A stretch of DNA of 64,000 nucleotides from [Pseudomonas] carboxydohydrogena (GCF_029030725.1 NZ_CP113162.1:434001-498000), one strand, 5' to 3'. Positions 33,196 through 42,875 are shown, counted from the first letter of the stretch. Translations and numbers: made by a program. Notes: generated by a model not told the origin, from the sequence alone.

Positions 33196-34830
33196 TTTGC
33201 GTACAAAACCACGAACATTTTCGTTCGTGGTCTGTTTTCCGGCAATGACCGCCTGCAGCATGTCCTTACTGCCGATGATTCGGATCGTTGTATCGTCAAC
33301 TTCGATCGCACTGACGACGGCGCGGATATAGGCCTTCTTCGAATTGACGTCGCCGTGATCAAGTTTCTCGGTCATGAGCCTTGAGAAGCTGTCGATTTTG
33401 TCCGCGTTGATCGATATCTCGGCTCCGCATTGGCTGCGGGCACGGTCAAGTGCGGCTCTTGCCCTCTCGTGCTCTGATTTGAGGGTAGCGGTTCGTTCCC
33501 GGAGAATGTCGTCGAGTTCGACTACGCCATCTTCGATCGAACGATAGAGCCGCTTGAGGCGCTCTTCAGTCTCGGTCAATTGGTGACGAAGGGAAACGAG
33601 CCGATTGTCTTCCGCAAGGCTCTTGGCGGAACGTCGATCTGCCAGGGTCTGGAGCAATTCAGCGAGCCGCTCCGGTGCAAACAGCCTCTGCTTGAGATTG
33701 CTGACAACGATTTGGTCCAACGTACCTGTCGGAATATGTCGTCCCTTGCAAGCGGTCTCTCCCTTCCGGTGGCAACCTGCGCAGCTATAATAAGAATAAG
33801 ACTTGCCGCGTCGATTTGTGCCGGTGCGTGTCATGCCAGCGCCGCAGGATGCGCACATGGCAATCCCGGTCAGCAAGGACGGACCGTTGACGATGCGTGG
33901 CGCGGTGGTCCGCGGGTTATTGTTACTCAGCTTTGCCTGAACACGATCAAAGATCGCCAGTTCAATCAGAGCAGGAATTGGAATCTCGACGACTGTCGAG
34001 GGATCGTTGAGCCCGCCATTGCGAGAGTCTCTTTTCCCATAAACCCACAGCCCGGTCGCGTAGCATGTATTGGTCAGTATCTTGTGGACCGGTCCCACGC
34101 CGAATGAGGATCCACGCCGCGTTCGGTAACCGTGGCTATTGAGCCACTTCGTTGTTTCCTTGACGCCGAGCGGACCCGTGTTTCCGTCGCCCTCGAGATA
34201 AAGACGGAACATCAGTCTGATAGTCTCCGCCTCGACGGGGTCGATATCGAGCTTCTTCTTGATCTTTTGACCGCGGCGTTCCGCCTCAACGATTTTATAG
34301 CCCAACGGTGGCGTTGCACCGTTCCAGAAGCCTTGCTTCGCGGACTGCATCATTGCTCTTTTGGTATTTTTTCCTATTTCGCGGGACGTGTGTTCATCGA
34401 ACACGCCGATGAGTTGGCGCATCAGTTCTTGTGATGGGTCGTTACCAGTTGGCTGAGTCACTGAGGCAACTTCAACCCCGTTCTTGCGCAGCTTACGAAC
34501 AGCAAGCTCCAACTCGACACCGTTACGATATAGACGGTTGAATGCGTAGATAACGACAACGTCGTATGGTCGGCTGGGATCGCAGGCGCGCTCCATCATG
34601 TCTTGAAACGCCGGCCTGCGATCGTCCGTCGCGGTTGCTCCTGCTTCTACAAATTCGTCGATCACGAGCCATCCGTTGGCTGTGCAGTGCGCGGTGGTGA
34701 TATCTCGCTGCGATGGCAAGGAGACGTCGTTAGTAGCTTGTCTGCCAGTGCTGACGCGCAAATAAAGCACTGCTCTCTTTGGGGCGGCTTTACCACTCCG
34801 AACAACGTTCCCGAAGGTATGCTTGTTCAT
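33166..34830 (-). CDS. Large serine recombinase (integrase)
   Basis: A 554-residue serine recombinase. The resolvase domain begins 'AVLYLRVSTGRQATND' with the catalytic Ser and Arg, followed by the recombinase domain ('GPVHKILTNTCYATGLWVYG') and a zinc ribbon ('MCASCGAGMTRTG ... YYSCAGCHRKGE'). A coiled-coil region rich in Leu, Arg and Glu follows ('LTETEERLKRLYRSIEDGVV'). The last nine residues, 'WRTRQDSNL', are encoded by the antisense strand of the tRNA fragment, so the attachment site lies inside the gene's 3' end. ATG 34830 has GAGGG upstream. It should integrate and excise an element at a tRNA-Arg gene. Confidence 0.9.
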   Translation of the reverse strand: MNKHTFGNVVRSGKAAPKRAVLYLRVSTGRQATNDVSLPSQRDITTAHCTANGWLVIDEFVEAGATATDDRRPAFQDMMERACDPSRPYDVVVIYAFNRLYRNGVELELAVRKLRKNGVEVASVTQPTGNDPSQELMRQLIGVFDEHTSREIGKNTKRAMMQSAKQGFWNGATPPLGYKIVEAERRGQKIKKKLDIDPVEAETIRLMFRLYLEGDGNTGPLGVKETTKWLNSHGYRTRRGSSFGVGPVHKILTNTCYATGLWVYGKRDSRNGGLNDPSTVVEIPIPALIELAIFDRVQAKLSNNNPRTTAPRIVNGPSLLTGIAMCASCGAGMTRTGTNRRGKSYSYYSCAGCHRKGETACKGRHIPTGTLDQIVVSNLKQRLFAPERLAELLQTLADRRSAKSLAEDNRLVSLRHQLTETEERLKRLYRSIEDGVVELDDILRERTATLKSEHERARAALDRARSQCGAEISINADKIDSFSRLMTEKLDHGDVNSKKAYIRAVVSAIEVDDTTIRIIGSKDMLQAVIAGKQTTNENVRGFVRKWRTRQDSNL

Positions 34831-34908
34831 TTTTCCCTCAGCTAAACGAGCAATCGCACGTCGGTTCAAACACAGCAAAATAGCCGTAGTCCTAGTAGCA
34901 AAGTGAGT

Positions 34909-35343
34909 CTAGCGATCGAGAATGAGCTTGTGAAGGATCTGTGCTGTAACATTGGCTTGGAGCCAATGCCGATGGCTGACATTGATCATTCGGCGCGTTC
35001 GAAGCTCCCATTCACGGCGGAACGTCTCGTGCAGCATTTCGGTATGCGTCACGAGTAAGCGCTTAAAGGTGCCCTGCGCACCATTGTCCGGCAACATCAA
35101 GAATCCTGCGATGAAGACTTGGTGACGAAATTCCTCACTGGCTCGGCTAAGCTCGATGATCGCGGTCTCCCGATGCCGGGCCTTGTAGACGTAGCGGGAA
35201 TCTGGGACGAATCCATGCTCGGTCAAACAGCCCTGCGCCAGCAGTTCACCGACCAACCAGAGGCCGCCATCGATGGCGATATCCGCATACTTTTCCAAGG
35301 ACATTTCCAGGATATGGGGTTCGTAGAACGGTTCGGTCGTCAT
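34909..35343 (-). CDS. Hypothetical protein, last gene of transfer operon
   Basis: A 144-residue soluble protein, mostly helical ('LIEL'-type segments such as 'RETAIIELSRASEEFRHQV' and 'VTHTEMLHETFRREWELRT'), without signal or membrane segment. Start 35343 has GAGGCG upstream and overlaps the stop of the 70-aa gene by four bases. It is the promoter-distal gene of the leftward transfer operon and lies 78 bases before the recombinase start. I do not recognise it. Confidence 0.6.
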   Translation of the reverse strand: MTTEPFYEPHILEMSLEKYADIAIDGGLWLVGELLAQGCLTEHGFVPDSRYVYKARHRETAIIELSRASEEFRHQVFIAGFLMLPDNGAQGTFKRLLVTHTEMLHETFRREWELRTRRMINVSHRHWLQANVTAQILHKLILDR

Positions 35344-35552
35344 CGCCTCTTTCCTTTCTGAGATGCGGTCATTGCCACCGGTAGTGCTCGGGGTGCGGAG
35401 TCGAAGATGGCGTTGAGCACACCGCCAAAATATCGCTCGATCGCATCCAGTTCGGCCGTTGAGACGGGAAGCGGATCAGGCAGCTCGTTCTCGACCGTCC
35501 AGGACTCCGGATCGATGGGCCGGAGCTTTGACTTCAATTGCCTAGAGCTCAT
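35340..35552 (-). CDS. Hypothetical small protein, 70 aa
   Basis: A 70-residue protein starting 'MSSRQLKSKLRPIDPESW', acidic in the middle ('VENELPDPLPVSTAELDAIER') and basic at the end. The ATG at 35552 overlaps the relaxase stop by 11 bases, and its stop overlaps the next start, so it is translationally coupled. A longer upstream frame (to 35618) would overlap the relaxase more and is less likely. No family recognised; it may assist the relaxase. Confidence 0.55.
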   Translation of the reverse strand: MSSRQLKSKLRPIDPESWTVENELPDPLPVSTAELDAIERYFGGVLNAIFDSAPRALPVAMTASQKGKRR

Positions 35553-38238
35553 GCCCGAGCTCTTTCTGGCGATTGCGCTCGCGTTTGGTATGCGCCTTGG
35601 CAAATTTGGCGACGTCAATCAGGTCAAGCGTTGTGGTCTTGACGCGCTCGCGCGACAACCGCTGCGCCAGATGGTCGAGGCGTTGCGCGTCGTTTATCTC
35701 GCTGTGAAAGTCACCGCTGGAGGCGCGAATTGACGAGTCGAGCGACCTCGAGCAGAAAAATCGCGTGTCACCTCTGGCCCTTGAAGCACTGACGTAAGAA
35801 TCGTGTCGATCGAATTTTTCATTGAGCAACACAAAAGATTGATCGACGGTGGTGCCTTGAGCACGAAAGATCGTGGAGACGAGACCGTTGGCAAGGCGAA
35901 CGCGTCCCTTGCCGTCCGCGATATCTTCCGGTGTGAACTGGATGATTTCGTCGCCGCGCCGCGCGGTGATCGTGACTTTCTTGGAGAGGCATGCGACCTT
36001 GACGCGCTCGACCACAAGCGGCGTGCCATTGACCACGCCGAGACGATCGACGCGGCGAAGCGCGACCAGAGTATCTCCCGCCGCTACCGGGAGCGTGTGA
36101 GGATTGCCGGAAGCATCGACCGCCGGAAGTAGTACCTCGCGAGTTTTAATGAAGCCCTCGCGTTTGAGTCTGTCGCGAAGCACCGCTGCAACCGCACGGG
36201 CTTCAGCGTTGGTCTTGGTGAGAACGGTGATTTGTTCGCTGGGACGGCTCAGTCTGGCCTGCTGCCAGGCATCGGCTAATGCATCGACCGTCGGCTTCAG
36301 CCCGTTGTGAAACTCAATGAGGCCATGCTCATTGAACGCTTTCAGGGCTGCCGCGGCATCACCACGCGCGAACGCTTGTGGGGCTTCGCGTGTCCAAGTT
36401 TCGCGCTGCCGGTAAATCTGGCTGAGCGTGGCAGCACCGATGGCTTCTCGAACGAGCCGAATAGCGTGGCCTGGACCTATCGGCCTTACCTGCCGCTCGT
36501 CGCCTACCAACACCAATAGACTGCGGCTGTTGCCCCGGCTGACATGATCGAGAATCCGCGCAAGCTGAGGGCTTGATTGCAGGCCGCTTTCGTCGATTAG
36601 CAGAACCGTTCTGCCTTCGAACGCAGACTTTCCGGCTGCTACACGTGCATCCAGACGCTTCAGCAGCGCATCGATCGCGGACGACGGAACGTTGATGGCG
36701 TGGCCTAGATCGAGAGCAGCTCTCCAGGCCACGGAGGCCCCTACCACGGAAGCGCCCGGCAGAACGACGACCGAAGAGGCGTCGGTCGGAGATGTACCCA
36801 GCGCTGGCGAATATCCAGCAGCTTCAAAGCTGCGCGCGATCACGCCAAGGAGTTTGGACTTGCCGGTGCCCGCGGGCGCGAGAACGTTCACCAGTCGGGC
36901 ACCCGACGTTGCCGCAAGCGCGACTTTCGTCTGCTCCTGTGACAGGCTGTTCTCTCTGCAAAGACGCCGCACCAAGTCCGGGGCGGGAGCGGCTAAACAG
37001 GCTTGCGCGAGGTTGACCGCAGTTTCGACAAGCCGCCGTTCGGTCGCGACCATTTCGGGGGTGGACAGGACGACGCCATCACGCGTCGTGCCGAGCTCGA
37101 CGATGGCACGGCTCTCGAGGAGAGCGTCGGCCTCCTTAACAGCCTGATCGACCGATACGCCGGTGCCCACCAACGCATTACACGCAACCTCAAGGAGATG
37201 TCGTCGCTCGAACGTTGCCTCGGACTCTGTCAGTGCGCTTGGGAGGGCCGCCATCCGTGAATGAATGAGTGCATTCACGATCGCGGAATCGCGAGCCACC
37301 GCCTCGCGGCCAGCTTCGCGGGCCGCTTCAACGATCGCGCCAGGATCGAAGCCGAGGTCCTTGATGGCCTCCTGCCAGCCGGCAATACGGTCGGCGGTAT
37401 TCACCGTATCCTTTGTTCGGCGGCTCTTTCGGGTGATAGCAGCGGCCACGGCCGGTGCCTCGCCAGAGGTCAGGCCGGCCTTGGCTAATTCGGCTTCGAT
37501 AGCCGACCTGCGCGCGGAGAAGAATTTTGCGACCTTGTCGGGAACGCCAGCTATGCTCCAGCGCCAACCGTCGTCGGAGCGTACGATCGCAAAGCCTCGT
37601 TGCTCTAGTTCGGTGGCGAGTTGCAGTCTGTAGACCGAACCTAGGAGTTTCTTACCCGATCGGATGCCGCCTGCAGAATCAACCGCGCCAAGTGTTCCAT
37701 CCGGACGCTCTACGATGGACGGGATGCAAACGTGATGATGGCGCTGCACCGAAGCGAGAACACCGCCATTCGCATGGGTCTCTGGACGCGCTTCGGAGTG
37801 AGTGAAGACGGCCGCAGTAAACTTCGCATGTTCACGTTGGACACCGTTATGCCCGCGACGCGCGAGCGGGATTTCCCGCTCGATGATCCGAAGGGTGGCT
37901 TCGACGGCAGCGCGCTCGGCGCTGGCGATTTCTGCCCGTAGCGTATCATCGCCGGCGGCATAGAGGACCGATACAGCTTTGGGCGATGACAGCGTGATGT
38001 CGACGCCCAGCACCCTGCGCTTGAACGGTGGCGTCTTAACCAGCTTGTTGCCGGCTGTGTCGCAGCCCTCGCAAAGGAGGTCGAAATCGCGGGGACGGAC
38101 CGCTGATCCCTGGACGATCCCCAACCGCTCGTTGCCGCGCAGCCACACGCCGGCGGTTTCCTTGTCGGTCGTATAGTACGCCGATGGTTGGGACGTGTAG
38201 TAGGCGGGACGATGAATGATAGCGAAGGTTGCGACCAC
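35542..38238 (-). CDS. MobF-type conjugative relaxase-helicase
   Basis: About 898 residues. The N-terminal 300 are a TrwC-type relaxase: clustered tyrosines 'YYTSQPSAYYTTD' near the start and the metal-binding His cluster 'QRHHHVC'. The second half is a superfamily 1 helicase with Walker A 'APAGTGKSKLL', Walker B 'LLIDESGLQ' and a UvrD/TraI-like C-terminal motif 'SRARGDTRFF'. It would nick oriT, stay bound to the 5' end and unwind the strand for transfer. The GTG start at 38238 has CGGAGG seven bases upstream. It follows the coupling-protein gene, separated by a terminator hairpin and a repeated 24-bp motif. Confidence 0.9.
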   Translation of the reverse strand: MVATFAIIHRPAYYTSQPSAYYTTDKETAGVWLRGNERLGIVQGSAVRPRDFDLLCEGCDTAGNKLVKTPPFKRRVLGVDITLSSPKAVSVLYAAGDDTLRAEIASAERAAVEATLRIIEREIPLARRGHNGVQREHAKFTAAVFTHSEARPETHANGGVLASVQRHHHVCIPSIVERPDGTLGAVDSAGGIRSGKKLLGSVYRLQLATELEQRGFAIVRSDDGWRWSIAGVPDKVAKFFSARRSAIEAELAKAGLTSGEAPAVAAAITRKSRRTKDTVNTADRIAGWQEAIKDLGFDPGAIVEAAREAGREAVARDSAIVNALIHSRMAALPSALTESEATFERRHLLEVACNALVGTGVSVDQAVKEADALLESRAIVELGTTRDGVVLSTPEMVATERRLVETAVNLAQACLAAPAPDLVRRLCRENSLSQEQTKVALAATSGARLVNVLAPAGTGKSKLLGVIARSFEAAGYSPALGTSPTDASSVVVLPGASVVGASVAWRAALDLGHAINVPSSAIDALLKRLDARVAAGKSAFEGRTVLLIDESGLQSSPQLARILDHVSRGNSRSLLVLVGDERQVRPIGPGHAIRLVREAIGAATLSQIYRQRETWTREAPQAFARGDAAAALKAFNEHGLIEFHNGLKPTVDALADAWQQARLSRPSEQITVLTKTNAEARAVAAVLRDRLKREGFIKTREVLLPAVDASGNPHTLPVAAGDTLVALRRVDRLGVVNGTPLVVERVKVACLSKKVTITARRGDEIIQFTPEDIADGKGRVRLANGLVSTIFRAQGTTVDQSFVLLNEKFDRHDSYVSASRARGDTRFFCSRSLDSSIRASSGDFHSEINDAQRLDHLAQRLSRERVKTTTLDLIDVAKFAKAHTKRERNRQKELGHEL

Positions 38239-38278
38239 GAAAGAGCCTCCGAGGAGGCTGTTCAATTAGCTCGCGGCC

Positions 38279-38302
38279 GGATCCCGGATTTTGGGATTAG
38301 AT
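38279..38302. repeat. 24-bp repeated motif, copy A (upstream of relaxase gene)
   Basis: Contains ATCCC and GGGAT arms followed by TAGAT; the shared core TTTGGGATTAGAT ends at 38302. A second copy lies at 41453-41476. Each copy sits in a short gap directly upstream of a transfer-operon gene (relaxase; ParA-like). Operator or nic-region function is inference. Confidence 0.6.
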
Positions 38303-38323
38303 AGGGTGTCGGAAAGATTTCTG

Positions 38324-38353
38324 AAAAAGCGGCCGCTGGGTGGCGGCCGTTTT
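38324..38353 (-). terminator. Hairpin terminator between coupling-protein and relaxase genes
   Basis: A perfect 7-bp stem CGGCCGC (38330-38336) and GCGGCCG (38343-38349) with a six-base loop. On the minus strand it is followed by CTTTTTC, and on the plus strand by TTTT, so it may end transcription in either direction. It could lower relaxase expression relative to the upstream genes. Confidence 0.65.
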
Positions 38354-38385
38354 GTGCGTCACGGGTCAGATGGATCTGCTTTGGC

Positions 38386-40158
38386 CTATTCGCCGGTCCA
38401 GGGTGCAGGGACATGGCCGGGACGACGATCGGACCACACTGTCAGGGGCACGTCTACGATCGCGGGATTCCCCAATCCCATCACCAGTATCCGCGCCGTC
38501 GTGTGGCGGCCGCTCTTCGTCACACCGAGATCGCTTTCGAGGCGGTCAGCCGGGCACACCGGCACCGTTTCGCGGACGGTCTCGCGAACCCAGCGGTCGG
38601 AGGCCTGATCGCGAACAGGTGGGCCAGGATATTCGATGCGGCGCTCGCCAAGCAATGCGCTGACCCGTTCTGCCGAATCGCCCGCATTGAGCTGGTGGAT
38701 CAGCTTGATCCTGAATCGGCCGAGCAAAACATTGGCCAGATTCTCGCCGTAAATCTCGACCAGGTGGGCAATCTCCTGAACTCCCGCCAGTATCACGATG
38801 CCGAACTCGCGCCCGGTGTTCAGGAGTCTTGGGAGCCCCTGGATATGGCCGTTGCCGCACTCGGGCAACTCGTCCAGGCAGAACACCAGCTTGCGCGTCG
38901 GATTGGGCTGACGGCCGGGACGCAGGGCGAGAGCAATCAGCCGGTCGATCAGAAAACCGCCGATTGCGCCCGACAACTCCGGATACTCACTCGACTTCTG
39001 CAGTACGATGACGCGCGGATATGCCATTGGCTCGTCCAGCCACTGCCGCAAGGAGAAGCGTCGCGCAAGCGGCACGTCGCGCCACGCTTCCGCGAGCGGC
39101 AACACGGTGGTTAGTGCAGCTACCCACATGGTCACGAGTATCGACATCGTGGTGCGATTGTCCTCGGGGTTATCGCTGCCGAAGATCAAGCGGCTGGCGC
39201 TGTCCTTGCCGGCGGCCTCTAACGTTGCCTTGATGGTTTCGCCCGGCGACAGCAGAACCGAGGCGAGATCATCCCAGCTCCAGTCGCCGGGATTCTCCGC
39301 GTGCAGCGTCATGACCAGATCCGCCCACGCAGCGCGGGCGGCGTCGCCCCACATCGAATCGTGGTCGGATTTTTGAACCGCGTGCGCGGCGAATTCGCGT
39401 GCATGCTTTTCGTTCCTTATGTCTCGCGCGATGTTGTAGGCGGCGGATCGGCGATCATGCGGCGCAACCAGAATAAACGGGTTGATCGGAAGCCCTGCGG
39501 TGAAGTCGCCCTTGACCTCATGAATAAACATCTGATCGCCCCTGGCTTCGCATTGCTCGACCAGGCCGCGTAGCGTCGATGTCTTGGCGCTGCCTTGAGT
39601 GCCAAGGGCGAGAATGTTGTAACCCTCGCACTCGCTCGTCAGTTGGACATGGGGCAGCAACCACAAGCCGCGTTTGAGGAGTCGTCCGGTTCTCGCGATC
39701 ACTCCCCGCAAGGACGCGCGGCCCTCGCCATCGAACAGCAGTCGCCATCCGCGCAAGGTGACGAATCGCTCGCACTTCGACGTTGCCGCGTGCATCATGT
39801 ATGCCGTCGTTCCCCACGACACCGCAATGGCCAGCGGCAAGGTCACGGCATGAATCGACGCTGATCTGGACGCCGCAATTGCCTGAAAGACACGGTCCAG
39901 ATACTGGAATCGGCAGTCAAGCCCAATGACCTTGGTCAGGCCTGCTACACACGTATCGCCACGGAGAAACTCCAGAGCGATCCGGCCCATCATCTGAAGA
40001 TTGAGCGGAACGATCCCGTTGGCGCCGACCACATACGGAGCGTCGGCCGAAAAGAGGATTGCCAGCCCCACGATCAGGACGAGGAAGGCGGCGAGCGTTG
40101 CTCCCAGGATGGTGGGCACAAGGGGTTTTGTTTCGACGAACGGATTGACAGTTGACAT
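38386..40158 (-). CDS. VirD4/TraG-type coupling protein
   Basis: About 590 residues. N-terminal membrane segments ('LVPTILGATLAAFLVLIVGL' and 'IHAVTLPLAIAVSWGTTAYM') precede a TraD/TraG ATPase domain with Walker A 'LGTQGSAKTST', a DEVH-like 'VFCLDELPECGNGHI' Walker B region, and 'LAGVQEIAHLVEIYGEN' typical of type IV coupling proteins. It recruits the relaxase-DNA complex to a secretion channel. The ATG at 40158 is chosen over an upstream frame because the membrane helix then begins close to the N-terminus. No VirB channel genes are visible in the window. Confidence 0.85.
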   Translation of the reverse strand: MSTVNPFVETKPLVPTILGATLAAFLVLIVGLAILFSADAPYVVGANGIVPLNLQMMGRIALEFLRGDTCVAGLTKVIGLDCRFQYLDRVFQAIAASRSASIHAVTLPLAIAVSWGTTAYMMHAATSKCERFVTLRGWRLLFDGEGRASLRGVIARTGRLLKRGLWLLPHVQLTSECEGYNILALGTQGSAKTSTLRGLVEQCEARGDQMFIHEVKGDFTAGLPINPFILVAPHDRRSAAYNIARDIRNEKHAREFAAHAVQKSDHDSMWGDAARAAWADLVMTLHAENPGDWSWDDLASVLLSPGETIKATLEAAGKDSASRLIFGSDNPEDNRTTMSILVTMWVAALTTVLPLAEAWRDVPLARRFSLRQWLDEPMAYPRVIVLQKSSEYPELSGAIGGFLIDRLIALALRPGRQPNPTRKLVFCLDELPECGNGHIQGLPRLLNTGREFGIVILAGVQEIAHLVEIYGENLANVLLGRFRIKLIHQLNAGDSAERVSALLGERRIEYPGPPVRDQASDRWVRETVRETVPVCPADRLESDLGVTKSGRHTTARILVMGLGNPAIVDVPLTVWSDRRPGHVPAPWTGE

Positions 40159-40180
40159 GATGATGCTCGCTATTTGTCGG

Positions 40181-40558
40181 TTACAAGAACGCCGCGGTGA
40201 CGAGGCCGATCGCGACGATAACGAGACCACTGGTCACGCCAGCAGCTAGGCCGCGGAGCAAGCGATTAGGCTCCGGCTTGCGCAAGTGCTGCCACGACGA
40301 GGATTTCATGCGCTCGTCAAAACTGTCGGCCGATGTTTCGCGCAGAGGTTCCGCTTCGCCGACCTTGTGCTGACGAATCGCAGCGAGCAGAACGAGGATG
40401 CCCTGAGGGCTGAGCGTCTTCAGGCGTTTCGGGTCGAACTTAGCGGGACCCTTCAATATCTCATTGGCAAGATTTTTAGCGAGTTCAGCCTGTGCGGAGG
40501 TACGGGCTGCCACAGCATCTGCTGCAGCGAGGTCAAACAGATCGCGCTGTTCTGGCAT
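40181..40558 (-). CDS. Small membrane protein of transfer operon
   Basis: A 125-residue protein, hydrophilic for about 100 residues with helical character ('AQAELAKNLANEILKGPAKF', 'QGILVLLAAIRQHKVGE') and a single C-terminal transmembrane helix 'LAAGVTSGLVIVAIGLVTAA'. Start and stop of the neighbours (TGATG) overlap with the ParA-like gene. A tail-anchored partner of the coupling protein is plausible from position. No family recognised. Confidence 0.6.
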   Translation of the reverse strand: MPEQRDLFDLAAADAVAARTSAQAELAKNLANEILKGPAKFDPKRLKTLSPQGILVLLAAIRQHKVGEAEPLRETSADSFDERMKSSSWQHLRKPEPNRLLRGLAAGVTSGLVIVAIGLVTAAFL

Positions 40559-41388
40559 CACTTGGCTTCCGTCGTTGCCCAGTTCAAAACGCGGTCGAGT
40601 TCGCCGAAAACGACAGACGTCCAGGCGGCTACTTCGCCCTTCGCAATCTTGCTTTCGGGGTGCGGCAAGCCTGTTAACGCCATGACCTTGCGGATGGGCA
40701 TCAACGGTACGTCCATCAAGCGGCAGTGTGCTGCTTCAAACGGACGCCAGGAGCCAGCCTCGACGACGGGCATACGGAGCAATGTAGCCCGGTCCAATAG
40801 AGGTTCGATCGATGTACGGTAAATAGACGCCGCGTCAGAGGCTGTATGCAGATGGGCAAATTCGCCGTCGCGTTCGTTCTGGACAAAGACCAAGTTGGCG
40901 CGCGGAAAGCGCTGCAGCAAAGCATCTGCGGTCATGGCGGCCTGACGAATGCCCTCGCTTTCCGCCACGCACGGGATCATGATCGTGGCCTCGAAGCGCC
41001 ATGCTTCGAGATCTTCGTCGAGTTCAACGATCCCGGCCCAGTTGGCGAAGCGGTCGACCTGGTTGGCGCCGATGTCGAGCAAGCAGTTCGCGTTGCGAGC
41101 GCTCACGCGCTCCAGCATGTGGTAAAGCGGCGTGAAGGAGCGGGCATCGGCGGTCGGATCGCGTCGTGATTCGCGTGGTACCGCTGGTATCGTCAGGACA
41201 TTACGGCCCACCGTGCGAGCCAGGCGGTGCTGGACGTCCACCTGAGCGATGGCCAGCGGCGCATCGTGCAGATGAGCATGATCGGCGACGACTAGCGAAG
41301 CTAATGTTTTACCTTGGCCGCCTTTGTCATTCGCGATGATGATGAGCTGGCTGGAGCCACTCATCGCGGCAGTTTTGTTCTTCTTCAT
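40558..41388 (-). CDS. ParA/MinD-like P-loop ATPase
   Basis: About 276 residues with the deviant Walker A motif 'NDKGGQGKTLASLVVADH', typical of ParA, SIMIBI-class partition and T4SS-associated ATPases. The later residues 'LLDIGANQVDRFANW' correspond to the switch region. The start at ATG 41388 has AAAGGAT upstream. Its place inside the transfer operon, without an adjacent ParB, suggests a role in transfer or positioning rather than plain partition. Confidence 0.75.
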   Translation of the reverse strand: MKKNKTAAMSGSSQLIIIANDKGGQGKTLASLVVADHAHLHDAPLAIAQVDVQHRLARTVGRNVLTIPAVPRESRRDPTADARSFTPLYHMLERVSARNANCLLDIGANQVDRFANWAGIVELDEDLEAWRFEATIMIPCVAESEGIRQAAMTADALLQRFPRANLVFVQNERDGEFAHLHTASDAASIYRTSIEPLLDRATLLRMPVVEAGSWRPFEAAHCRLMDVPLMPIRKVMALTGLPHPESKIAKGEVAAWTSVVFGELDRVLNWATTEAK

Positions 41389-41452
41389 GCCGATCCTTTC
41401 CCACCTGCCGGCCGTTACGGCACAGCCACGGGAGGGATCGTAGGGGTGGCAC

Positions 41453-41476
41453 CGATCCCCGGGTTTGGGATTAGAT
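41453..41476. repeat. 24-bp repeated motif, copy B (upstream of ParA-like gene)
   Basis: Second copy of the motif at 38279-38302, sharing GATCCC, GG and the block TTTGGGATTAGAT. It sits 65 bases before the ParA-like start, as copy A sits about 40 bases before the relaxase start. Confidence 0.6.
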
Positions 41477-41490
41477 GCCAAAAATGAAAT

Positions 41491-42672
41491 TTACCTGGTT
41501 TCGGGCTGAATTATTTCAGGTTGACCCGTCGAGACGATGCAATCGAGCGTCCTCATCCAGGCGGCCATGCCCCGGCAAGACAGGGCGGCGTCGGCTAGTA
41601 GAAAGTTCATGCTGTCGGATTGCGTTTCGAGGCAACCGAAACCTCGCTTGATGATCGCGTGCCGCAAGATTTTTGCTTGCGAGGCATCGATTTCGATCGG
41701 TTTTCCTCGCGACAGTTGGCCGATCAACTGTCCGACCGCGAAGCGATCCTCCTCGATCAGCAAGTTTTTGTGGATGTCCGAAGGTTGAAGATTGCCTGAA
41801 ATGGCAATCTTCATCAACGCGACCCCAGTCATCCGCTCTTCGATCGCGTTGGTCAGGTACCTGCCACTCAGGAAAGTGATGGGCTTTTCGGAAGCCGCCC
41901 GTTTCGTCCAGCTCTCCATGGCTTTGGTAAAGAATCCCGCACGCTCTCGATTCCAGGCCACCCCGCGCACCCGGCCGATATTGTCCTCCTCAATATGTTC
42001 GAGGATTCCTGCTCCCCGCTTATGCATCCGGACCATGACATCGGCTTGCTCGCCGGCGATCAGGTCTTTGGGTGCTAGGATGGCGAAGAAAGCTTTTACC
42101 AATCTGCGGCCGCGGTCGATCAACCCTTCGACCAGGCGCATGATCGTGTCGAATGTTGGCACGATCATAATGAGTTTCGCGCCGACCTTGCTCCGATGAG
42201 CAGCCACGCCCGTCGTCTGCTTCGCCCGATGTTCCGCTTCGCTCGCGGTCAACGTGCGGAGGCGGGTATTGCGCGCCAGTTCGACGCCGGCCTGGCGACC
42301 GGTGAGGCGAAAGGTTTCGATTTCAAGTGCCTGTTTTGCGGCCTTGACCAAATCACCGTCGTGGCGATCGTGTTTCTGCCGGATGGTGAGATCTTCGCGA
42401 TCGACACCCCTGATCACAATCGGAAAGCCGTTGCGATATCGGGAGAGCTGGTCTGGCGGTGCGAATATAAAGAGTCTTCGTAGCCACTCGGTTGGTATGT
42501 CAATCGTTTCGACGGGGCGTTCACCGAGGGCAGCGCGGATCGCTTCAATCTCGCTGTGACCAGCGTCCGTCGTGAATCGCTGATCGTGAATGATCACGTT
42601 GGTGGTCGGCGGATCCAGCGTTTCAAGCCGCTTCTTCAGTTTCACGAATCTTAGGTTGTCACCGTTGTCCAT
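41491..42672 (-). CDS. Unknown protein of transfer operon, 393 aa
   Basis: A 393-residue hydrophilic protein starting 'MDNGDNLRFVKLKKRL', or nine residues longer from TTG 42699. It has no signal or membrane segment. Recognisable features are mixed alpha/beta segments such as 'LRRLFIFAPPDQLSRYRNGF', 'AKLIMIVPTFDTIMRLVEGL' and 'LLIEEDRFAVGQLIGQLSRG'. It resembles nothing I can name. Position between ParA-like and small unknown genes points to a transfer or maintenance role. The gap 42700-42875 upstream shows no gene. Confidence 0.6.
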   Translation of the reverse strand: MDNGDNLRFVKLKKRLETLDPPTTNVIIHDQRFTTDAGHSEIEAIRAALGERPVETIDIPTEWLRRLFIFAPPDQLSRYRNGFPIVIRGVDREDLTIRQKHDRHDGDLVKAAKQALEIETFRLTGRQAGVELARNTRLRTLTASEAEHRAKQTTGVAAHRSKVGAKLIMIVPTFDTIMRLVEGLIDRGRRLVKAFFAILAPKDLIAGEQADVMVRMHKRGAGILEHIEEDNIGRVRGVAWNRERAGFFTKAMESWTKRAASEKPITFLSGRYLTNAIEERMTGVALMKIAISGNLQPSDIHKNLLIEEDRFAVGQLIGQLSRGKPIEIDASQAKILRHAIIKRGFGCLETQSDSMNFLLADAALSCRGMAAWMRTLDCIVSTGQPEIIQPETR

Positions 42673-42875
42673 GGAGTTCTGTGCCTCTACTGCCGACAAC
42701 GGACTTCGTTATCGTTGAGTCCGCCGGGCTCTACGGTTTACTGGAGGTCGTGGTCGAGCCGCCGCCTTCAACTGGGCCTGAATGCCTTGCAAGTCTGCAA
42801 GAGGTGCCAGTTGATCAAGGCCGCGCAGTGCTTTTCGGTTATCGGCGATGGTACCTCGTTCCGCCACGGCTGCGG

